DNA of 8,747 nucleotides. Source: Bacteroidota bacterium (GTDB lineage: Bacteria > Bacteroidota > Kryptoniia > Kryptoniales > JAKASW01). A model generated the notes under the pieces. That model ran no database searches. It was not told where the DNA came from and worked only from the letters and a program-made list of their open reading frames with translations. The translations under genes were made by a program, and so were the position numbers. Shown here piece by piece: positions 1-7,113 of the stretch (the first letter of the stretch is position 1; each line of letters opens with the position of its first letter). Location: positions 1 through 8,747 of the forward strand of contig JAJYGB010000551.1 in the NCBI GenBank assembly GCA_021785235.1. The letters are read 5' to 3'.

Positions 1-1
1 A

Positions 2-1618
2 ATGTATTTCGATCCGGGACTGCGCAGAAACATAAGTATAGAAACGCTGGTGAAAGAATGGGCCAGCCGCGGAATAAGGTCCATCCACGTGGCGGGCTGG
101 CATGAATATCCGAAATTTACTTACGACTACGACAGGCTGATAAGGTTGTGTCATGCGTATGGGATCACAGTCTACGCCTGGATTGAGCCGCCGCAGATAA
201 GCAAGAAATTCTATGACGACCATCCGCAGTGGCATGAAAAGAATTACAAGGGCGAGGATGTTCGCCCTGACTGGAGATATCCAGTCGCGCTGACGGATAC
301 AGCTTGCCTGCGAGCCGCCTCGGATTGGACTTACAAATTCCTGACCTCGCATGACTGGGACGGGGTGAACATAGCTGAGCTCTATTTCGGCGGTGAAGGC
401 GCGCCGGGTGACCCGAGAATGCTCACGCCTTTCGATGAGAGCGCGCGAACTATGTTTAGAAGGAAATTCGGGTTTGATCCCGTGCAATTGTTCCAACAGA
501 GTTCTCCCCATTACTACAAGACTTCACCGCAGGATTGGCAGAGTTTCCTAGACTTTCGGGCATCTCTCGTGACAAGCCTGACCTCGCATTTCCTTTCGCT
601 GGCAACGGACGCCTTCAGGAACAAACCCGGGGCACAGATAATTTTGACTGTACTTGATCAAAAGACCTTCCCCAATCTTAGGACGTCCATCGGCGTCGAC
701 ATGGATCAGATACTCCAGATGAGGAAGCAATTCACTTTTTTGCTCAACGTGGAAGACCCGGAAGCAAACTGGAACTCCGATCCGCGCCGGTACATTGCGA
801 TTGGTGACACCTACCGCCGGCTGCTGGGAGCGGACTCTTCCGATTTGATGATGGATTTGAATATATTGGCATTCCGCCAGTCGAATTACAACGGTGTCTT
901 TCCGACGAAGACCCCGACAGGAATTGAGAGTTACCTTCTGGTCAACTCCGCCGCACAGGCGGCTCCGAGGACAACGATCTATTCGGAGGCGACAGCCTAC
1001 CCGCAGGATGTGGCCGAGTTCGCATTCGCTGGCGCGCCGCAAGCGGCTTTCCAGGTCAATAACGGCGGGTTCACCATAAATGCTCCATATTCCACCTCCC
1101 TGAGGTTGAGCGATGACGTTGCCGAGGTCTCCGTCGACGACAGGATCGTCTATCCCTATCAACCGGGTTACTTCGCTATCCCGGCCGGGGAGCATTTCGT
1201 GAAAATCGCGAAGGCAAACGTCAATCCGTTCCAGAGTGATTTGATGCAGTCGCATATCGAAGCCGCATCGTGCAATCTCCTGAGTGAACGCACATTCCAG
1301 CGCGGCGTTGAGTTTACCTACGATTCGCCTGGAAGATGTGCCGTCTCCTTCGGAAAAATGCCGTACGCGGTTCTTGTCGATGACCATGATATCTCATTCT
1401 CAGTCGCCCGTGAGGAGCAGCATTACGGGATTATTCTCCCTCCAGGCCAGCACAAGGTCCTCGTCGTGCTGGAGAGCACGGTCTCTTATGGCATCGACAT
1501 GACCAGCCTCTGGTCGTCAGCGCTGATCGCGATATTCGGCTCGATCGCGGGCGGGATTCTGATTGTGCTGTATTTCGTCCTCAAAGTCAGACGGGGCAAG
1601 GCGGTCGCTCATGTTTGA
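2..1618 (+). CDS. Membrane-anchored glycoside-hydrolase-like TIM-barrel protein of an exopolysaccharide operon (5' end probably outside window)
   Basis: The reading frame is open from the first base, so the ATG at base 2 may be internal and the true N-terminus may lie upstream. The visible 538 residues begin with an alternating beta/alpha pattern typical of a glycoside-hydrolase-like TIM barrel (about residues 1-290). Acidic residues sit at strand ends: Glu62 in AWIEPP, and Asp120 and Glu126 in DWDGVNIAELYFGGEG. A beta-rich region follows (about 340-495). One membrane helix lies at about 507-528, followed by a short basic tail (KVRRGK). That layout puts the large domain outside the cytoplasm. 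It overlaps the downstream synthase gene by 8 bp, so it likely trims or modifies the nascent polysaccharide, as the hydrolase-like domain of PgaB does in poly-GlcNAc systems. The PgaB parallel is inferred from architecture and context; a missing N-terminal deacetylase domain is possible but not seen. The exact family and catalytic residues are unproven. Confidence 0.7.
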   Translation: MYFDPGLRRNISIETLVKEWASRGIRSIHVAGWHEYPKFTYDYDRLIRLCHAYGITVYAWIEPPQISKKFYDDHPQWHEKNYKGEDVRPDWRYPVALTDTACLRAASDWTYKFLTSHDWDGVNIAELYFGGEGAPGDPRMLTPFDESARTMFRRKFGFDPVQLFQQSSPHYYKTSPQDWQSFLDFRASLVTSLTSHFLSLATDAFRNKPGAQIILTVLDQKTFPNLRTSIGVDMDQILQMRKQFTFLLNVEDPEANWNSDPRRYIAIGDTYRRLLGADSSDLMMDLNILAFRQSNYNGVFPTKTPTGIESYLLVNSAAQAAPRTTIYSEATAYPQDVAEFAFAGAPQAAFQVNNGGFTINAPYSTSLRLSDDVAEVSVDDRIVYPYQPGYFAIPAGEHFVKIAKANVNPFQSDLMQSHIEAASCNLLSERTFQRGVEFTYDSPGRCAVSFGKMPYAVLVDDHDISFSVAREEQHYGIILPPGQHKVLVVLESTVSYGIDMTSLWSSALIAIFGSIAGGILIVLYFVLKVRRGKAVAHV

Positions 1619-2903
1619 CTTTTTTACCACTCTTCTCGGCGCGCTCTTCGTCCTTTCAGTAATTTTCATCTGGTTCATGATTGCATATCAGCTGGTTCTC
1701 ACGATAGCAGGCTTCTTTCATAATTGGAACTCCTCCAGAGAAAAGAAGTCGATAGATGCCATGACTCATTTTGAAAGCCCCCGTGTTTGCATCCTTATCC
1801 CCGCTCACAATGAAGAGACGGTCATACGTAAGACGGTCGAGGCGATGATCAAAATGGACTATCCAAAGGACAAGCTTGAAATACTTGTGATCAACGACGG
1901 TTCTTCGGATAAGACGGGTGAGATTGTCGAGAGCATCTCCCGACAGGATGGAAGAGTCCGCTGTTACAACGTTCCGAAGGGGGAAGGTGGAAAGGGGAAA
2001 TCGCGCGCGTTGAATCTCGGGCTCAAGCAGACAGACGCGGAGGTGATCGCGGTTTACGATGCCGATAACCAGCCCCTTCCGGATGCCCTGAAATATCTGG
2101 TGGCGGAACTCCTCCTACATCCGGATCTCGGAGCCGTCCTGGGAAACTTCCGAACGATAAACAAGGACAGGACCTGGCTTACCCGTTTCGTTAGTATCGA
2201 GACGATGAGTTTCCAGGCTATCCTTCAGGCCGGACGATGGGCTATGTTCAAGGTCGCGACTCTGCCCGGCACGAATTTCGTCATATGGAAGCGTCTGCTG
2301 GACGATCTGAACGGTTGGGACGAAGACGCGATTACGGAGGACTCGGAGCTGAGCATACGGGTTTACATGAAAGGGTACAAGATAAAATATATACCCTTCG
2401 CGGTAACGCTCGAGCAGGAGCCTGAAACGCTTTCCGTCTGGGCAAAACAGCGGACGAGATGGGTGAGGGGAAACAACTACGTCGTCACGAAGTTCTTCAA
2501 AGAAATTCCCCAGTTTCAGAACAAATTCCTCGCTTTCGAGGTGCTCTACCTCCTATCGCTTTACTACTTCTTCTTATTTGCCGTCGGTATCAGCGACCTT
2601 ATCTTCATCCTCAGCGTGACGCATTTAATCGCGATTCCGCTTCCGGGTCCGTATACCGCCGTGTGGGTGCTTGCTGTTATCCTATTTATATTTGAAATCA
2701 TACTCGTATTGTCATACGAAGGTCTCGACACGTTCAGGAACTTCGTGTTGGTCTTCCTGATGTACTTCACCTACTGTCAATTCTGGATTTATGTCGTCGG
2801 ACGCGCGATCTATCTGGATTATATCAAGAGAGAGAAACGCACCTGGGCGAAGACGGTGCGATTCAAAACCGAGGAATCCACTGGAAAGGGGACGAAACCG
2901 TGA
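1611..2903 (+). CDS. Processive family 2 glycosyltransferase (PgaC/BcsA-like polysaccharide synthase)
   Basis: This inner-membrane synthase of 430 residues transfers sugars from a nucleotide-sugar donor onto a growing polymer. One helix at about 8-32 precedes a cytoplasmic GT-A domain. Signatures occur in order: LIPAHNEE at 62-69, the NDGSSD nucleotide-binding loop at 95-100, DAD at 150-152 (DxD metal site), TED at 242-244 (acceptor-site catalytic base) and QRTRW at 280-284 (QxxRW, the hallmark of processive synthases). About three to four C-terminal helices follow between 311 and 400, close to the PgaC/IcaA layout and length. The ATG at 1611 is preferred over one at 1563: it leaves the usual short N-terminus before the first helix and overlaps the upstream stop as ATGTTTGA, suggesting translational coupling. 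The next gene starts within its stop codon. The GT2 assignment is secure; the polymer (poly-GlcNAc, another hexosamine polymer or a glucan) is not determined. Confidence 0.93.
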   Translation: MFDFFTTLLGALFVLSVIFIWFMIAYQLVLTIAGFFHNWNSSREKKSIDAMTHFESPRVCILIPAHNEETVIRKTVEAMIKMDYPKDKLEILVINDGSSDKTGEIVESISRQDGRVRCYNVPKGEGGKGKSRALNLGLKQTDAEVIAVYDADNQPLPDALKYLVAELLLHPDLGAVLGNFRTINKDRTWLTRFVSIETMSFQAILQAGRWAMFKVATLPGTNFVIWKRLLDDLNGWDEDAITEDSELSIRVYMKGYKIKYIPFAVTLEQEPETLSVWAKQRTRWVRGNNYVVTKFFKEIPQFQNKFLAFEVLYLLSLYYFFLFAVGISDLIFILSVTHLIAIPLPGPYTAVWVLAVILFIFEIILVLSYEGLDTFRNFVLVFLMYFTYCQFWIYVVGRAIYLDYIKREKRTWAKTVRFKTEESTGKGTKP

Positions 2904-4171
2904 GGGTTGCAGCCGCGTCTATTTTTCTGTTCGTGTCCACTTCAATGGCACAGTTCACTTCTTCTATTCAGCTTAATTACACTCACGACTCGAACGTATT
3001 CGGGAATTTTGCCGAGGTGCCTGACAATTATCTCGGTGTGAACATTAACCTTGATAACTACATCGGCTGGGATTACTCAAGCGTCGATATGTCCTACGAT
3101 GGAGCTCTTTCGAGCTACAATTCCTACCCCGAGCAGGATAATTGGAACCATAATCTTAGTCTGAATTACAGGATACAACTCAGCAGGGTTGCGGACGATA
3201 TGGACAGCAGCGAAGAAGCCCCGGCGGCGGCTGTAAATTCTCTGTTGGTGACAATCGATTCGCTCGAGACTTTTATGACTTTTTCCGGTTCATTCAATAG
3301 AACCGTGCCGCATTCGGGAGACTTCGCCGCATACCAGAACTACATCGCCTCCGGGCTGGCCAGCCTGCGGTACCCGATAGCGAAGATCTCCGTGCTGCGG
3401 CTGATTTACGGAATCAATTACACCGGGTATGATTACATAACCTCTCTATCCAACCTTGAGAATATCGGGACAGCACTCCTCTCCTTCATGCCGGCCCGGG
3501 GAGTCAGCATCTATCTGGAAGGTTCTTACGGAAACAAGAAGTATTACGGAGTGGACACGGTGAGCTCCGCCGTTCAGAACCTGATTAAGATGCACTCGAA
3601 CGGACGATACAAGGGAAAGGGGAAAGGAAGCACTCAGCCGCCCGCGGCCTCGGTAAGAACTTACCTGCTTGATTCACCGTCCGCGACACAGGCGACTTAC
3701 GGAGCCGGAGTAAATTTCGCGAAAGGCGGATGGAGAGGAGCTGGAAGCTTCCTGATCCGTAGGGATCCATCGGGAAGCGCCAGGTACATCAGCGCGGTCG
3801 CCAAATTTTCAAATACATTGTCGGAAGTCTATGACGATCCATATTCATACGAGGGGCAGGAATTCAATTTACTTTTCGGGAAGGACTCATTATTAGCCTG
3901 TGTCGATTTCTCCGTCGGGCTGAAAAGGGCGGGCAAGGACTACAACCGGCCCGCGTACGACACCAGCCAGACCGTCATTGTAGCTAAGCAAAGGCGCGAC
4001 GAGTACTCGGATATTTCGGTTGCGCTCTCCAGGGCCTTTTCCTCGGGCGGTTTTCCAACCGGGTTTACAATCGGATTGAATTATGATCGGATCGTGAACG
4101 CTTCTAACGACGAGTATTACAAGTTCACGGATGACGTTGTGACTCTGTCGTTGAGCGTAAATCTCTTCTAA
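2900..4171 (+). CDS. Secreted outer-membrane beta-barrel protein, putative exopolysaccharide export or anchoring porin
   Basis: The 423-residue product starts at GTG 2900, which overlaps the synthase stop as GTGA and has an AAAGGGG purine run a few bases upstream. This start creates a signal peptide: Arg2, a hydrophobic core AAASIFLFVSTS, and a likely cleavage after Ser-Met-Ala (residue 17). Starting at Met17 would destroy it. The mature protein shows many short alternating polar/aromatic segments such as VSIYLEGSYG and FTIGLNYDRI, and ends in LSLSVNLF. A terminal Phe after alternating hydrophobics is the classic signal for outer-membrane assembly by BamA. A basic, glycine-rich stretch near residues 234-245 (RYKGKGKG) is probably a loop. 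No TPR repeats were seen, so it is not a full-length PgaA. Its position suggests it is the outer-membrane outlet for the polymer; that role is inference. No clear intrinsic terminator was found in the 44 bases before the convergent perR gene. Confidence 0.8.
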   Translation: MRVAAASIFLFVSTSMAQFTSSIQLNYTHDSNVFGNFAEVPDNYLGVNINLDNYIGWDYSSVDMSYDGALSSYNSYPEQDNWNHNLSLNYRIQLSRVADDMDSSEEAPAAAVNSLLVTIDSLETFMTFSGSFNRTVPHSGDFAAYQNYIASGLASLRYPIAKISVLRLIYGINYTGYDYITSLSNLENIGTALLSFMPARGVSIYLEGSYGNKKYYGVDTVSSAVQNLIKMHSNGRYKGKGKGSTQPPAASVRTYLLDSPSATQATYGAGVNFAKGGWRGAGSFLIRRDPSGSARYISAVAKFSNTLSEVYDDPYSYEGQEFNLLFGKDSLLACVDFSVGLKRAGKDYNRPAYDTSQTVIVAKQRRDEYSDISVALSRAFSSGGFPTGFTIGLNYDRIVNASNDEYYKFTDDVVTLSLSVNLF

Positions 4172-4215
4172 CCTCCGGGAAAACGGGACCTCTTTCTCCG
4201 CCCTGGTGGTAAGCC

Positions 4216-4608
4216 TTACTGCCTGGTTTGGCAGGCGGGGCAGATGCCGTAGAAGTCTATTCGTAAAGCCTGGACGCTATATCCGCGCGGGAGTTTGAAG
4301 TCCGGTGATGCGACGCGGGTTTCGTCTATATCGAAAATCCCTTTGCAGGACCTGCAAATGAAATGGAAATGCTCGTCCTTGTTCGCGTCAAACCTCAGCT
4401 GGCCGTCGCAAAGGACTTCGTTTATTTCACCCGACGCTGCAAGCAGATTGAGATTCCGGTAGACAGTCGCGAGGCTCACGTTCGGGAGCTCCTTGCGCAC
4501 TTCATGAAAGACCCAATCCGCCGTCGGGTGGGATTTTGTTGAGCGAACGACGTCAAGCACCTTATCGCGCTGCTTGCTTCGTTTCCTCTGGTGTGTGTCG
4601 CTAATCAT
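4216..4608 (-). CDS. perR: PerR-type peroxide-sensing repressor (Fur family)
   Basis: This 130-residue Fur-family protein has an N-terminal winged helix (about 10-70, with recognition-helix text SLATVYRNLNLL at 45-56) and a C-terminal metal-binding/dimer domain. Two CxxC pairs, Cys85/Cys88 and Cys123/Cys126, match the structural zinc site. The regulatory site ligands are all present: His27, Asp74, His80, His82 and Asp93. They align with Bacillus PerR His37, Asp85, His91, His93 and Asp104 at a constant offset of 10-11. Asp rather than Glu at the last position favours a peroxide sensor over an iron-sensing Fur. ATG 4608 has AGAGG about nine bases upstream. It is the last gene of the cluster, 30 bases after the DUF3501 gene, and is likely co-transcribed and possibly autoregulated through the rubrerythrin promoter. 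Fur-family membership is certain; PerR function is inferred from ligands and neighbours. Confidence 0.9.
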   Translation of the reverse strand: MISDTHQRKRSKQRDKVLDVVRSTKSHPTADWVFHEVRKELPNVSLATVYRNLNLLAASGEINEVLCDGQLRFDANKDEHFHFICRSCKGIFDIDETRVASPDFKLPRGYSVQALRIDFYGICPACQTRQ

Positions 4609-4638
4609 GTTTCGTAACCTCTATTTGAAAACACAGGC

Positions 4639-5244
4639 TCAGCGCCAAACGTTCACCGAGCTGCCTTCGGTCATATCGACGTGAAGGGCCTGTCTCATTT
4701 CACGCGACATGGGCGCATCGGCACTGTAACCCTTATGTTTGATTATCACATGGACGGGGACCGACGGATCGGCAATGGCTTGTGTGTCCGCAGGCGTAAG
4801 TTTGAACCTGATATACTGGACCGCGCTTATCCTGTCGTCGGTCGCGTGTCCCTCTTCGAAAACTGCCGGTACCATCCTGTCTCCGATCCTCAGGTAAACG
4901 GATTCCTTGTTCATGCCGACAAGCGAGTCGAGGACAGGCTTGATCCTGGATTGGTCATCGACTTCTACGAACAGAGTCGCGCTGAGCTCGTTCTCCCCCG
5001 GGATAAGTTCGTTGTAAGTGTCGACCTCCGCTTTGATCTTTTCGTCGTCGACGATTCGCTCGACGCGCATCATCTCTTCTATCTGGAAAGTGACCGTATA
5101 CCTATTCTCAAAAGTCAGCGTAACCAGCTCTCCGACCTTCAGCCTGCGGCGGTTCTTCATATCGATTATCTTGCTGCGAAAATCCTGTCTGATCTTTTCG
5201 TATTCTATTATGTTCTTCAGTTCGTTGAATTCTATTTGTTTCAC
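4639..5244 (-). CDS. DUF3501 family protein
   Basis: This 201-residue soluble protein is recognisable as DUF3501 from its opening (IIEYEKIRQDFRSKII followed by an NRRR basic run), the segment VTLTFENRYTVTFQIEEM, and the late motifs RFKLTP and VIIKHKGY. I see no signal peptide, membrane helix or cysteine cluster, and the biochemical function is unknown. The family is found next to rubrerythrin and the GlpC-like iron-sulfur protein, as here, so a role in the same redox or peroxide-defence process is inferred. The start is GTG 5244: an in-frame TAA twelve bases upstream (the end of the dps remnant) excludes any longer form, the next Met is Met29, and an AAGG lies just upstream. Only nine bases separate it from that TAA, so its translation may once have been coupled to dps. 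Confidence 0.88.
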   Translation of the reverse strand: MKQIEFNELKNIIEYEKIRQDFRSKIIDMKNRRRLKVGELVTLTFENRYTVTFQIEEMMRVERIVDDEKIKAEVDTYNELIPGENELSATLFVEVDDQSRIKPVLDSLVGMNKESVYLRIGDRMVPAVFEEGHATDDRISAVQYIRFKLTPADTQAIADPSVPVHVIIKHKGYSADAPMSREMRQALHVDMTEGSSVNVWR

Positions 5245-5253
5245 TTTGTTACC

Positions 5254-5523
5254 TTATTCATGTTTTTTATGTGATGAGCGTAGCAGCGTTCTCCTGTGGG
5301 GGACAACGCTGGTGCGCCGCGTTGCTGAATTGTCAACAATATCGTCAAGCTCTTTGTAGAGAGATTCGAAGAACTTGTGCAGGTCGTGAAAGCGCGGACC
5401 CGCAACGCTCCAATGGAATTTCCTCGTCTTCACGTGAAGTAAGAATTAGTCGGATAGCTATCTGTTGAGTATGTCGACGGCCGATGCGCGGTCACTGTCT
5501 TTAATGCCGATGTTTGGTTTCAT
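5254..5523 (-). pseudogene. dps: Degraded dps (ferritin-like DNA-protection protein) with two in-frame stops and missing C-terminal half
   Basis: Translating the minus strand from ATG 5523 gives 90 codons in one frame, beginning MKPNIGIKDSDR, with TAG at codon 22 (5458-5460) and TAA at codon 26 (5446-5448). After the stops the text is unmistakably Dps: KTRKFHWSVAGPRFHDLHKF and then LYKELDDIVD. His37, His49 and Asp64 keep the spacing of the E. coli Dps ferroxidase ligands His51, His63 and Asp78. The expected Glu four residues later is Thr68. Beyond about codon 68 the similarity disappears, and roughly the second half of a normal Dps of about 150-170 residues is absent. The stops look like single-base changes from Leu (TTG) and Glu (GAA) codons, so decay seems recent, though a sequencing or assembly error cannot be excluded for these. 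The missing C-terminus argues for true inactivation. Its place in the PerR cluster fits a former iron-storage partner in peroxide defence. Confidence 0.82.
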
Positions 5524-5539
5524 TTGCTGTCCATTTCTT

Positions 5540-6829
5540 TCAGGCTTTCGGATCCACTTCGAGGCCGTACGCGTCACGCAGAATCTGTATCGGGTGCCGC
5601 GGCTTCGCCCCGGAACCCTTTTCTATCTGGAGCTGGGCAAGCGGGCAATCGCTCGCGGGTGACCCACCGTCAATGAACTTGTCGAAAAGTGGTTTGCCCA
5701 CCTCAAGAGACATCTTGAAGTATTCCTTTTTCAGGCTCCAGGTGCCGTCGTGGCCGGAGCACTTCGCGACCACGTCCACCTTTGTGTCGGGAATCAGTTC
5801 GAGGACGTCGCGTGACTTAAAGCCGATATTCTGAGCCTTCAAATGACAGGGGAGATGATATGTGACATTCCCCTGCGGTTTCTTGAAATCTGTGGATAAT
5901 TTGCCCTCTTTGTTTAATTTGGCCAGGTATTCCATCATGTCGAACGTGTGAGCAGCGACGAGCTTCGCGTCCGGGTTGTCCGAGAGCATTGGGTATTCTT
6001 GCTTCATGAGGTAGCTGCAGCTCGGTCCCGGAGATACGACGTCGTATCCTTTCTTCACATAGTCGGCGAGCTGGCCGAGGTTGTACGCTGCATGCTTCTT
6101 CGCGTTATCGACATCGCCGCCATCGAGGTAGGGCATCCCGCAGCATTTCTGGGGCGGCACTTCGACGTGAACACCGTTCTTTTCGAGAACCTGTATGGCT
6201 GCCTTCCCTGTGTCGACGTCATTGTAGTTCACCGAGCATGTATGGAAGAAAACAACCTTGGGCGATTCCCGATTATCTGATTTCTCAACTCTTGTTCCCT
6301 GCGTCTTGTGTCTCTTGTACCACGAACTGAATGTTTGGCTCGAATATTTTGGCAGGTTCCTTTCCTTGTGGATGCCCACCGTTTTCTCCATAAGAATCCG
6401 GAAGGGCTTGCTCTCCAGCGTCCAGTTCACGATCGGCGCCACCTTCGTCGAGACTATCCCAAGCAGATCGGTGCGGCTAAGCATCTTGTCCCGCAGTGGA
6501 ACCCCGTGCTTCTTCGCTTCGATTGCCTTGCCTCTGAGCATGTGCCGCGGGAAGTCCAGCATGAAATGGTGAGGCGGAGTGTAGGGACATTTCGGGTAGC
6601 AGAGTTTGCAATCGTAGCAAAGGTCGACGATTTTCTTAGTGTCGCCGTCGGCTAACTTGTCCATCTCACCGTCCAGCTCGTCGATGCGCTTGAACAACAC
6701 ATCGAATGAAGGGCAAAGGTTGAAGCATAGCCTGCAGCCATTGCAAATATCGAATATGCGTGCAGTTTCTTTCGAATAGGACTCCGAATTGTAAAAATCC
6801 GGGGCGTTGAAATCAAAAGCAGTTGCCAT
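5540..6829 (-). CDS. GlpC/HdrD-like (Fe-S)-binding oxidoreductase of the rubrerythrin cluster
   Basis: This 429-residue protein has two N-terminal 4Fe-4S ferredoxin motifs, with cysteines at 29, 32, 35, 39 (CNGCRLCFNLCP) and 71, 74, 77, 81 (CYDCKLCYPKCP). Two CCG-type domains follow. The first has Cys198 and KCCG at 228-231. The second has Cys328 and KCSGHDG at 356-362, where the second Cys of CCG is Ser. This is the architecture of GlpC and of the heterodisulfide reductase HdrD/HdrB type, proteins that relay electrons between quinone or thiol/disulfide pools and partners. No membrane helix or signal peptide was seen, so it is cytoplasmic or peripherally attached. ATG 6829 has AAAGGG seven bases upstream. 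It lies between a rubrerythrin lacking its own rubredoxin and the dps remnant, so it is a good candidate electron donor to rubrerythrin; that role is inferred. A true GlpC is unlikely, as no glpA or glpB is present. Confidence 0.9.
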   Translation of the reverse strand: MATAFDFNAPDFYNSESYSKETARIFDICNGCRLCFNLCPSFDVLFKRIDELDGEMDKLADGDTKKIVDLCYDCKLCYPKCPYTPPHHFMLDFPRHMLRGKAIEAKKHGVPLRDKMLSRTDLLGIVSTKVAPIVNWTLESKPFRILMEKTVGIHKERNLPKYSSQTFSSWYKRHKTQGTRVEKSDNRESPKVVFFHTCSVNYNDVDTGKAAIQVLEKNGVHVEVPPQKCCGMPYLDGGDVDNAKKHAAYNLGQLADYVKKGYDVVSPGPSCSYLMKQEYPMLSDNPDAKLVAAHTFDMMEYLAKLNKEGKLSTDFKKPQGNVTYHLPCHLKAQNIGFKSRDVLELIPDTKVDVVAKCSGHDGTWSLKKEYFKMSLEVGKPLFDKFIDGGSPASDCPLAQLQIEKGSGAKPRHPIQILRDAYGLEVDPKA

Positions 6830-6851
6830 TTTTAAACCCTTTGTGTCTGCG

Positions 6852-6861
6852 GATAATTATC
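6852..6861. promoter_or_regulatory. AT-rich palindrome in the Fe-S gene leader, possible Fur/PerR-type site
   Basis: The sequence GATAATTATC is a perfect 10-base palindrome centred about 28 bases upstream of the Fe-S gene ATG. It consists of overlapping GATAAT/ATTATC half-sites of the kind bound by Fur-family regulators. It is shorter than a full Fur or PerR box, and no clear promoter lies around it, so this is a weak candidate operator for the PerR encoded in the cluster. Confidence 0.3.
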
Positions 6862-6881
6862 TGAGCTGGTCAAAGACCCTG

Positions 6882-6901
6882 GGCCGCCATCCTCAGCGGC
6901 C
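6882..6901. other. GC-rich hairpin in the leader of the Fe-S gene
   Basis: GGCCGC at 6882-6887 is exactly complementary to GCGGCC at 6896-6901, leaving an 8-base loop. Neither strand has a T-run after the stem, so it is not a standard intrinsic terminator. In a transcript running through from rubrerythrin it would form about 50 bases before the Fe-S gene start and could affect stability or processing. Confidence 0.45.
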
Positions 6902-7068
6902 GAAAGAATAACACGAATCGCACGAACTCTTGGTCGTCTCAGCAAATAGCAAGAATGAAATGGGATGTGATAATCTCATTCGGGTCATTCGCGTCTCACA
7001 ACTCATAAATATTCGTTCCATTCCTGTTCAAATCTTTCCCTGAGCTTATTTCTTCGGGGAAGGGATTC

Positions 7069-7113
7069 GTCCGCAGAGCCGGACTCTGTTTCCGGAGGCA
7101 GGCTCGTGCGGAC
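7069..7113. repeat. Long near-perfect hairpin just downstream of rubrerythrin
   Basis: GTCCGCAGAGCC at 7069-7080 pairs with 7101-7113 (GGCTC, a bulged G at 7106, then TGCGGAC), giving a 12-base-pair stem with one bulge and a 20-base loop. CCGGA at 7079-7083 and TCCGG at 7091-7095 offer an alternative inner pairing. It begins nine bases after the rubrerythrin stop on the minus strand. There is no T-run afterwards, so it could be a partial or Rho-assisted terminator, or an RNA-stabilising stem that keeps rubrerythrin mRNA more abundant than the distal genes. Confidence 0.55.

Noticed and set aside
548..1387. Long minus-strand open frame (279 codons) opposite the TIM-barrel gene
   Set aside because: It lies wholly inside a convincing plus-strand gene, has no recognisable domain, and is rich in Arg/Cys/Gly as expected for an antisense shadow of moderately GC-rich coding DNA.
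1563..1610. Upstream ATG for the glycosyltransferase, adding 16 residues
   Set aside because: It would extend far into the preceding gene and adds a hydrophilic, Ser/Arg-rich leader before the first helix; the ATG at 1611 gives the normal overlap and N-terminus.
4172..4240. Possible bidirectional terminator between the barrel gene and perR
   Set aside because: CCGGGAAAACGGG gives only a 3-base stem, and the GCCTG/CAGGC pairing at 4221-4236 lies inside the perR coding end with no T-run; neither is a convincing terminator.
4681..5274. Plus-strand open frame (197 codons) opposite the DUF3501 gene
   Set aside because: The minus strand encodes a recognisable DUF3501 protein along the same bases; the plus-strand product has no family pattern.
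5284..5311. Inverted repeat CAGCGTT/AACGCTG with a 14-base loop
   Set aside because: It is a 7-base stem within the decayed dps tail, with no T-run and no partner elsewhere in the window; it could be chance or a deletion scar, and I cannot support a function.
6912..6926. Two CACGAA words nine bases apart, considered as a repeat array or CRISPR-like structure
   Set aside because: Only two short copies, with no regular spacers.
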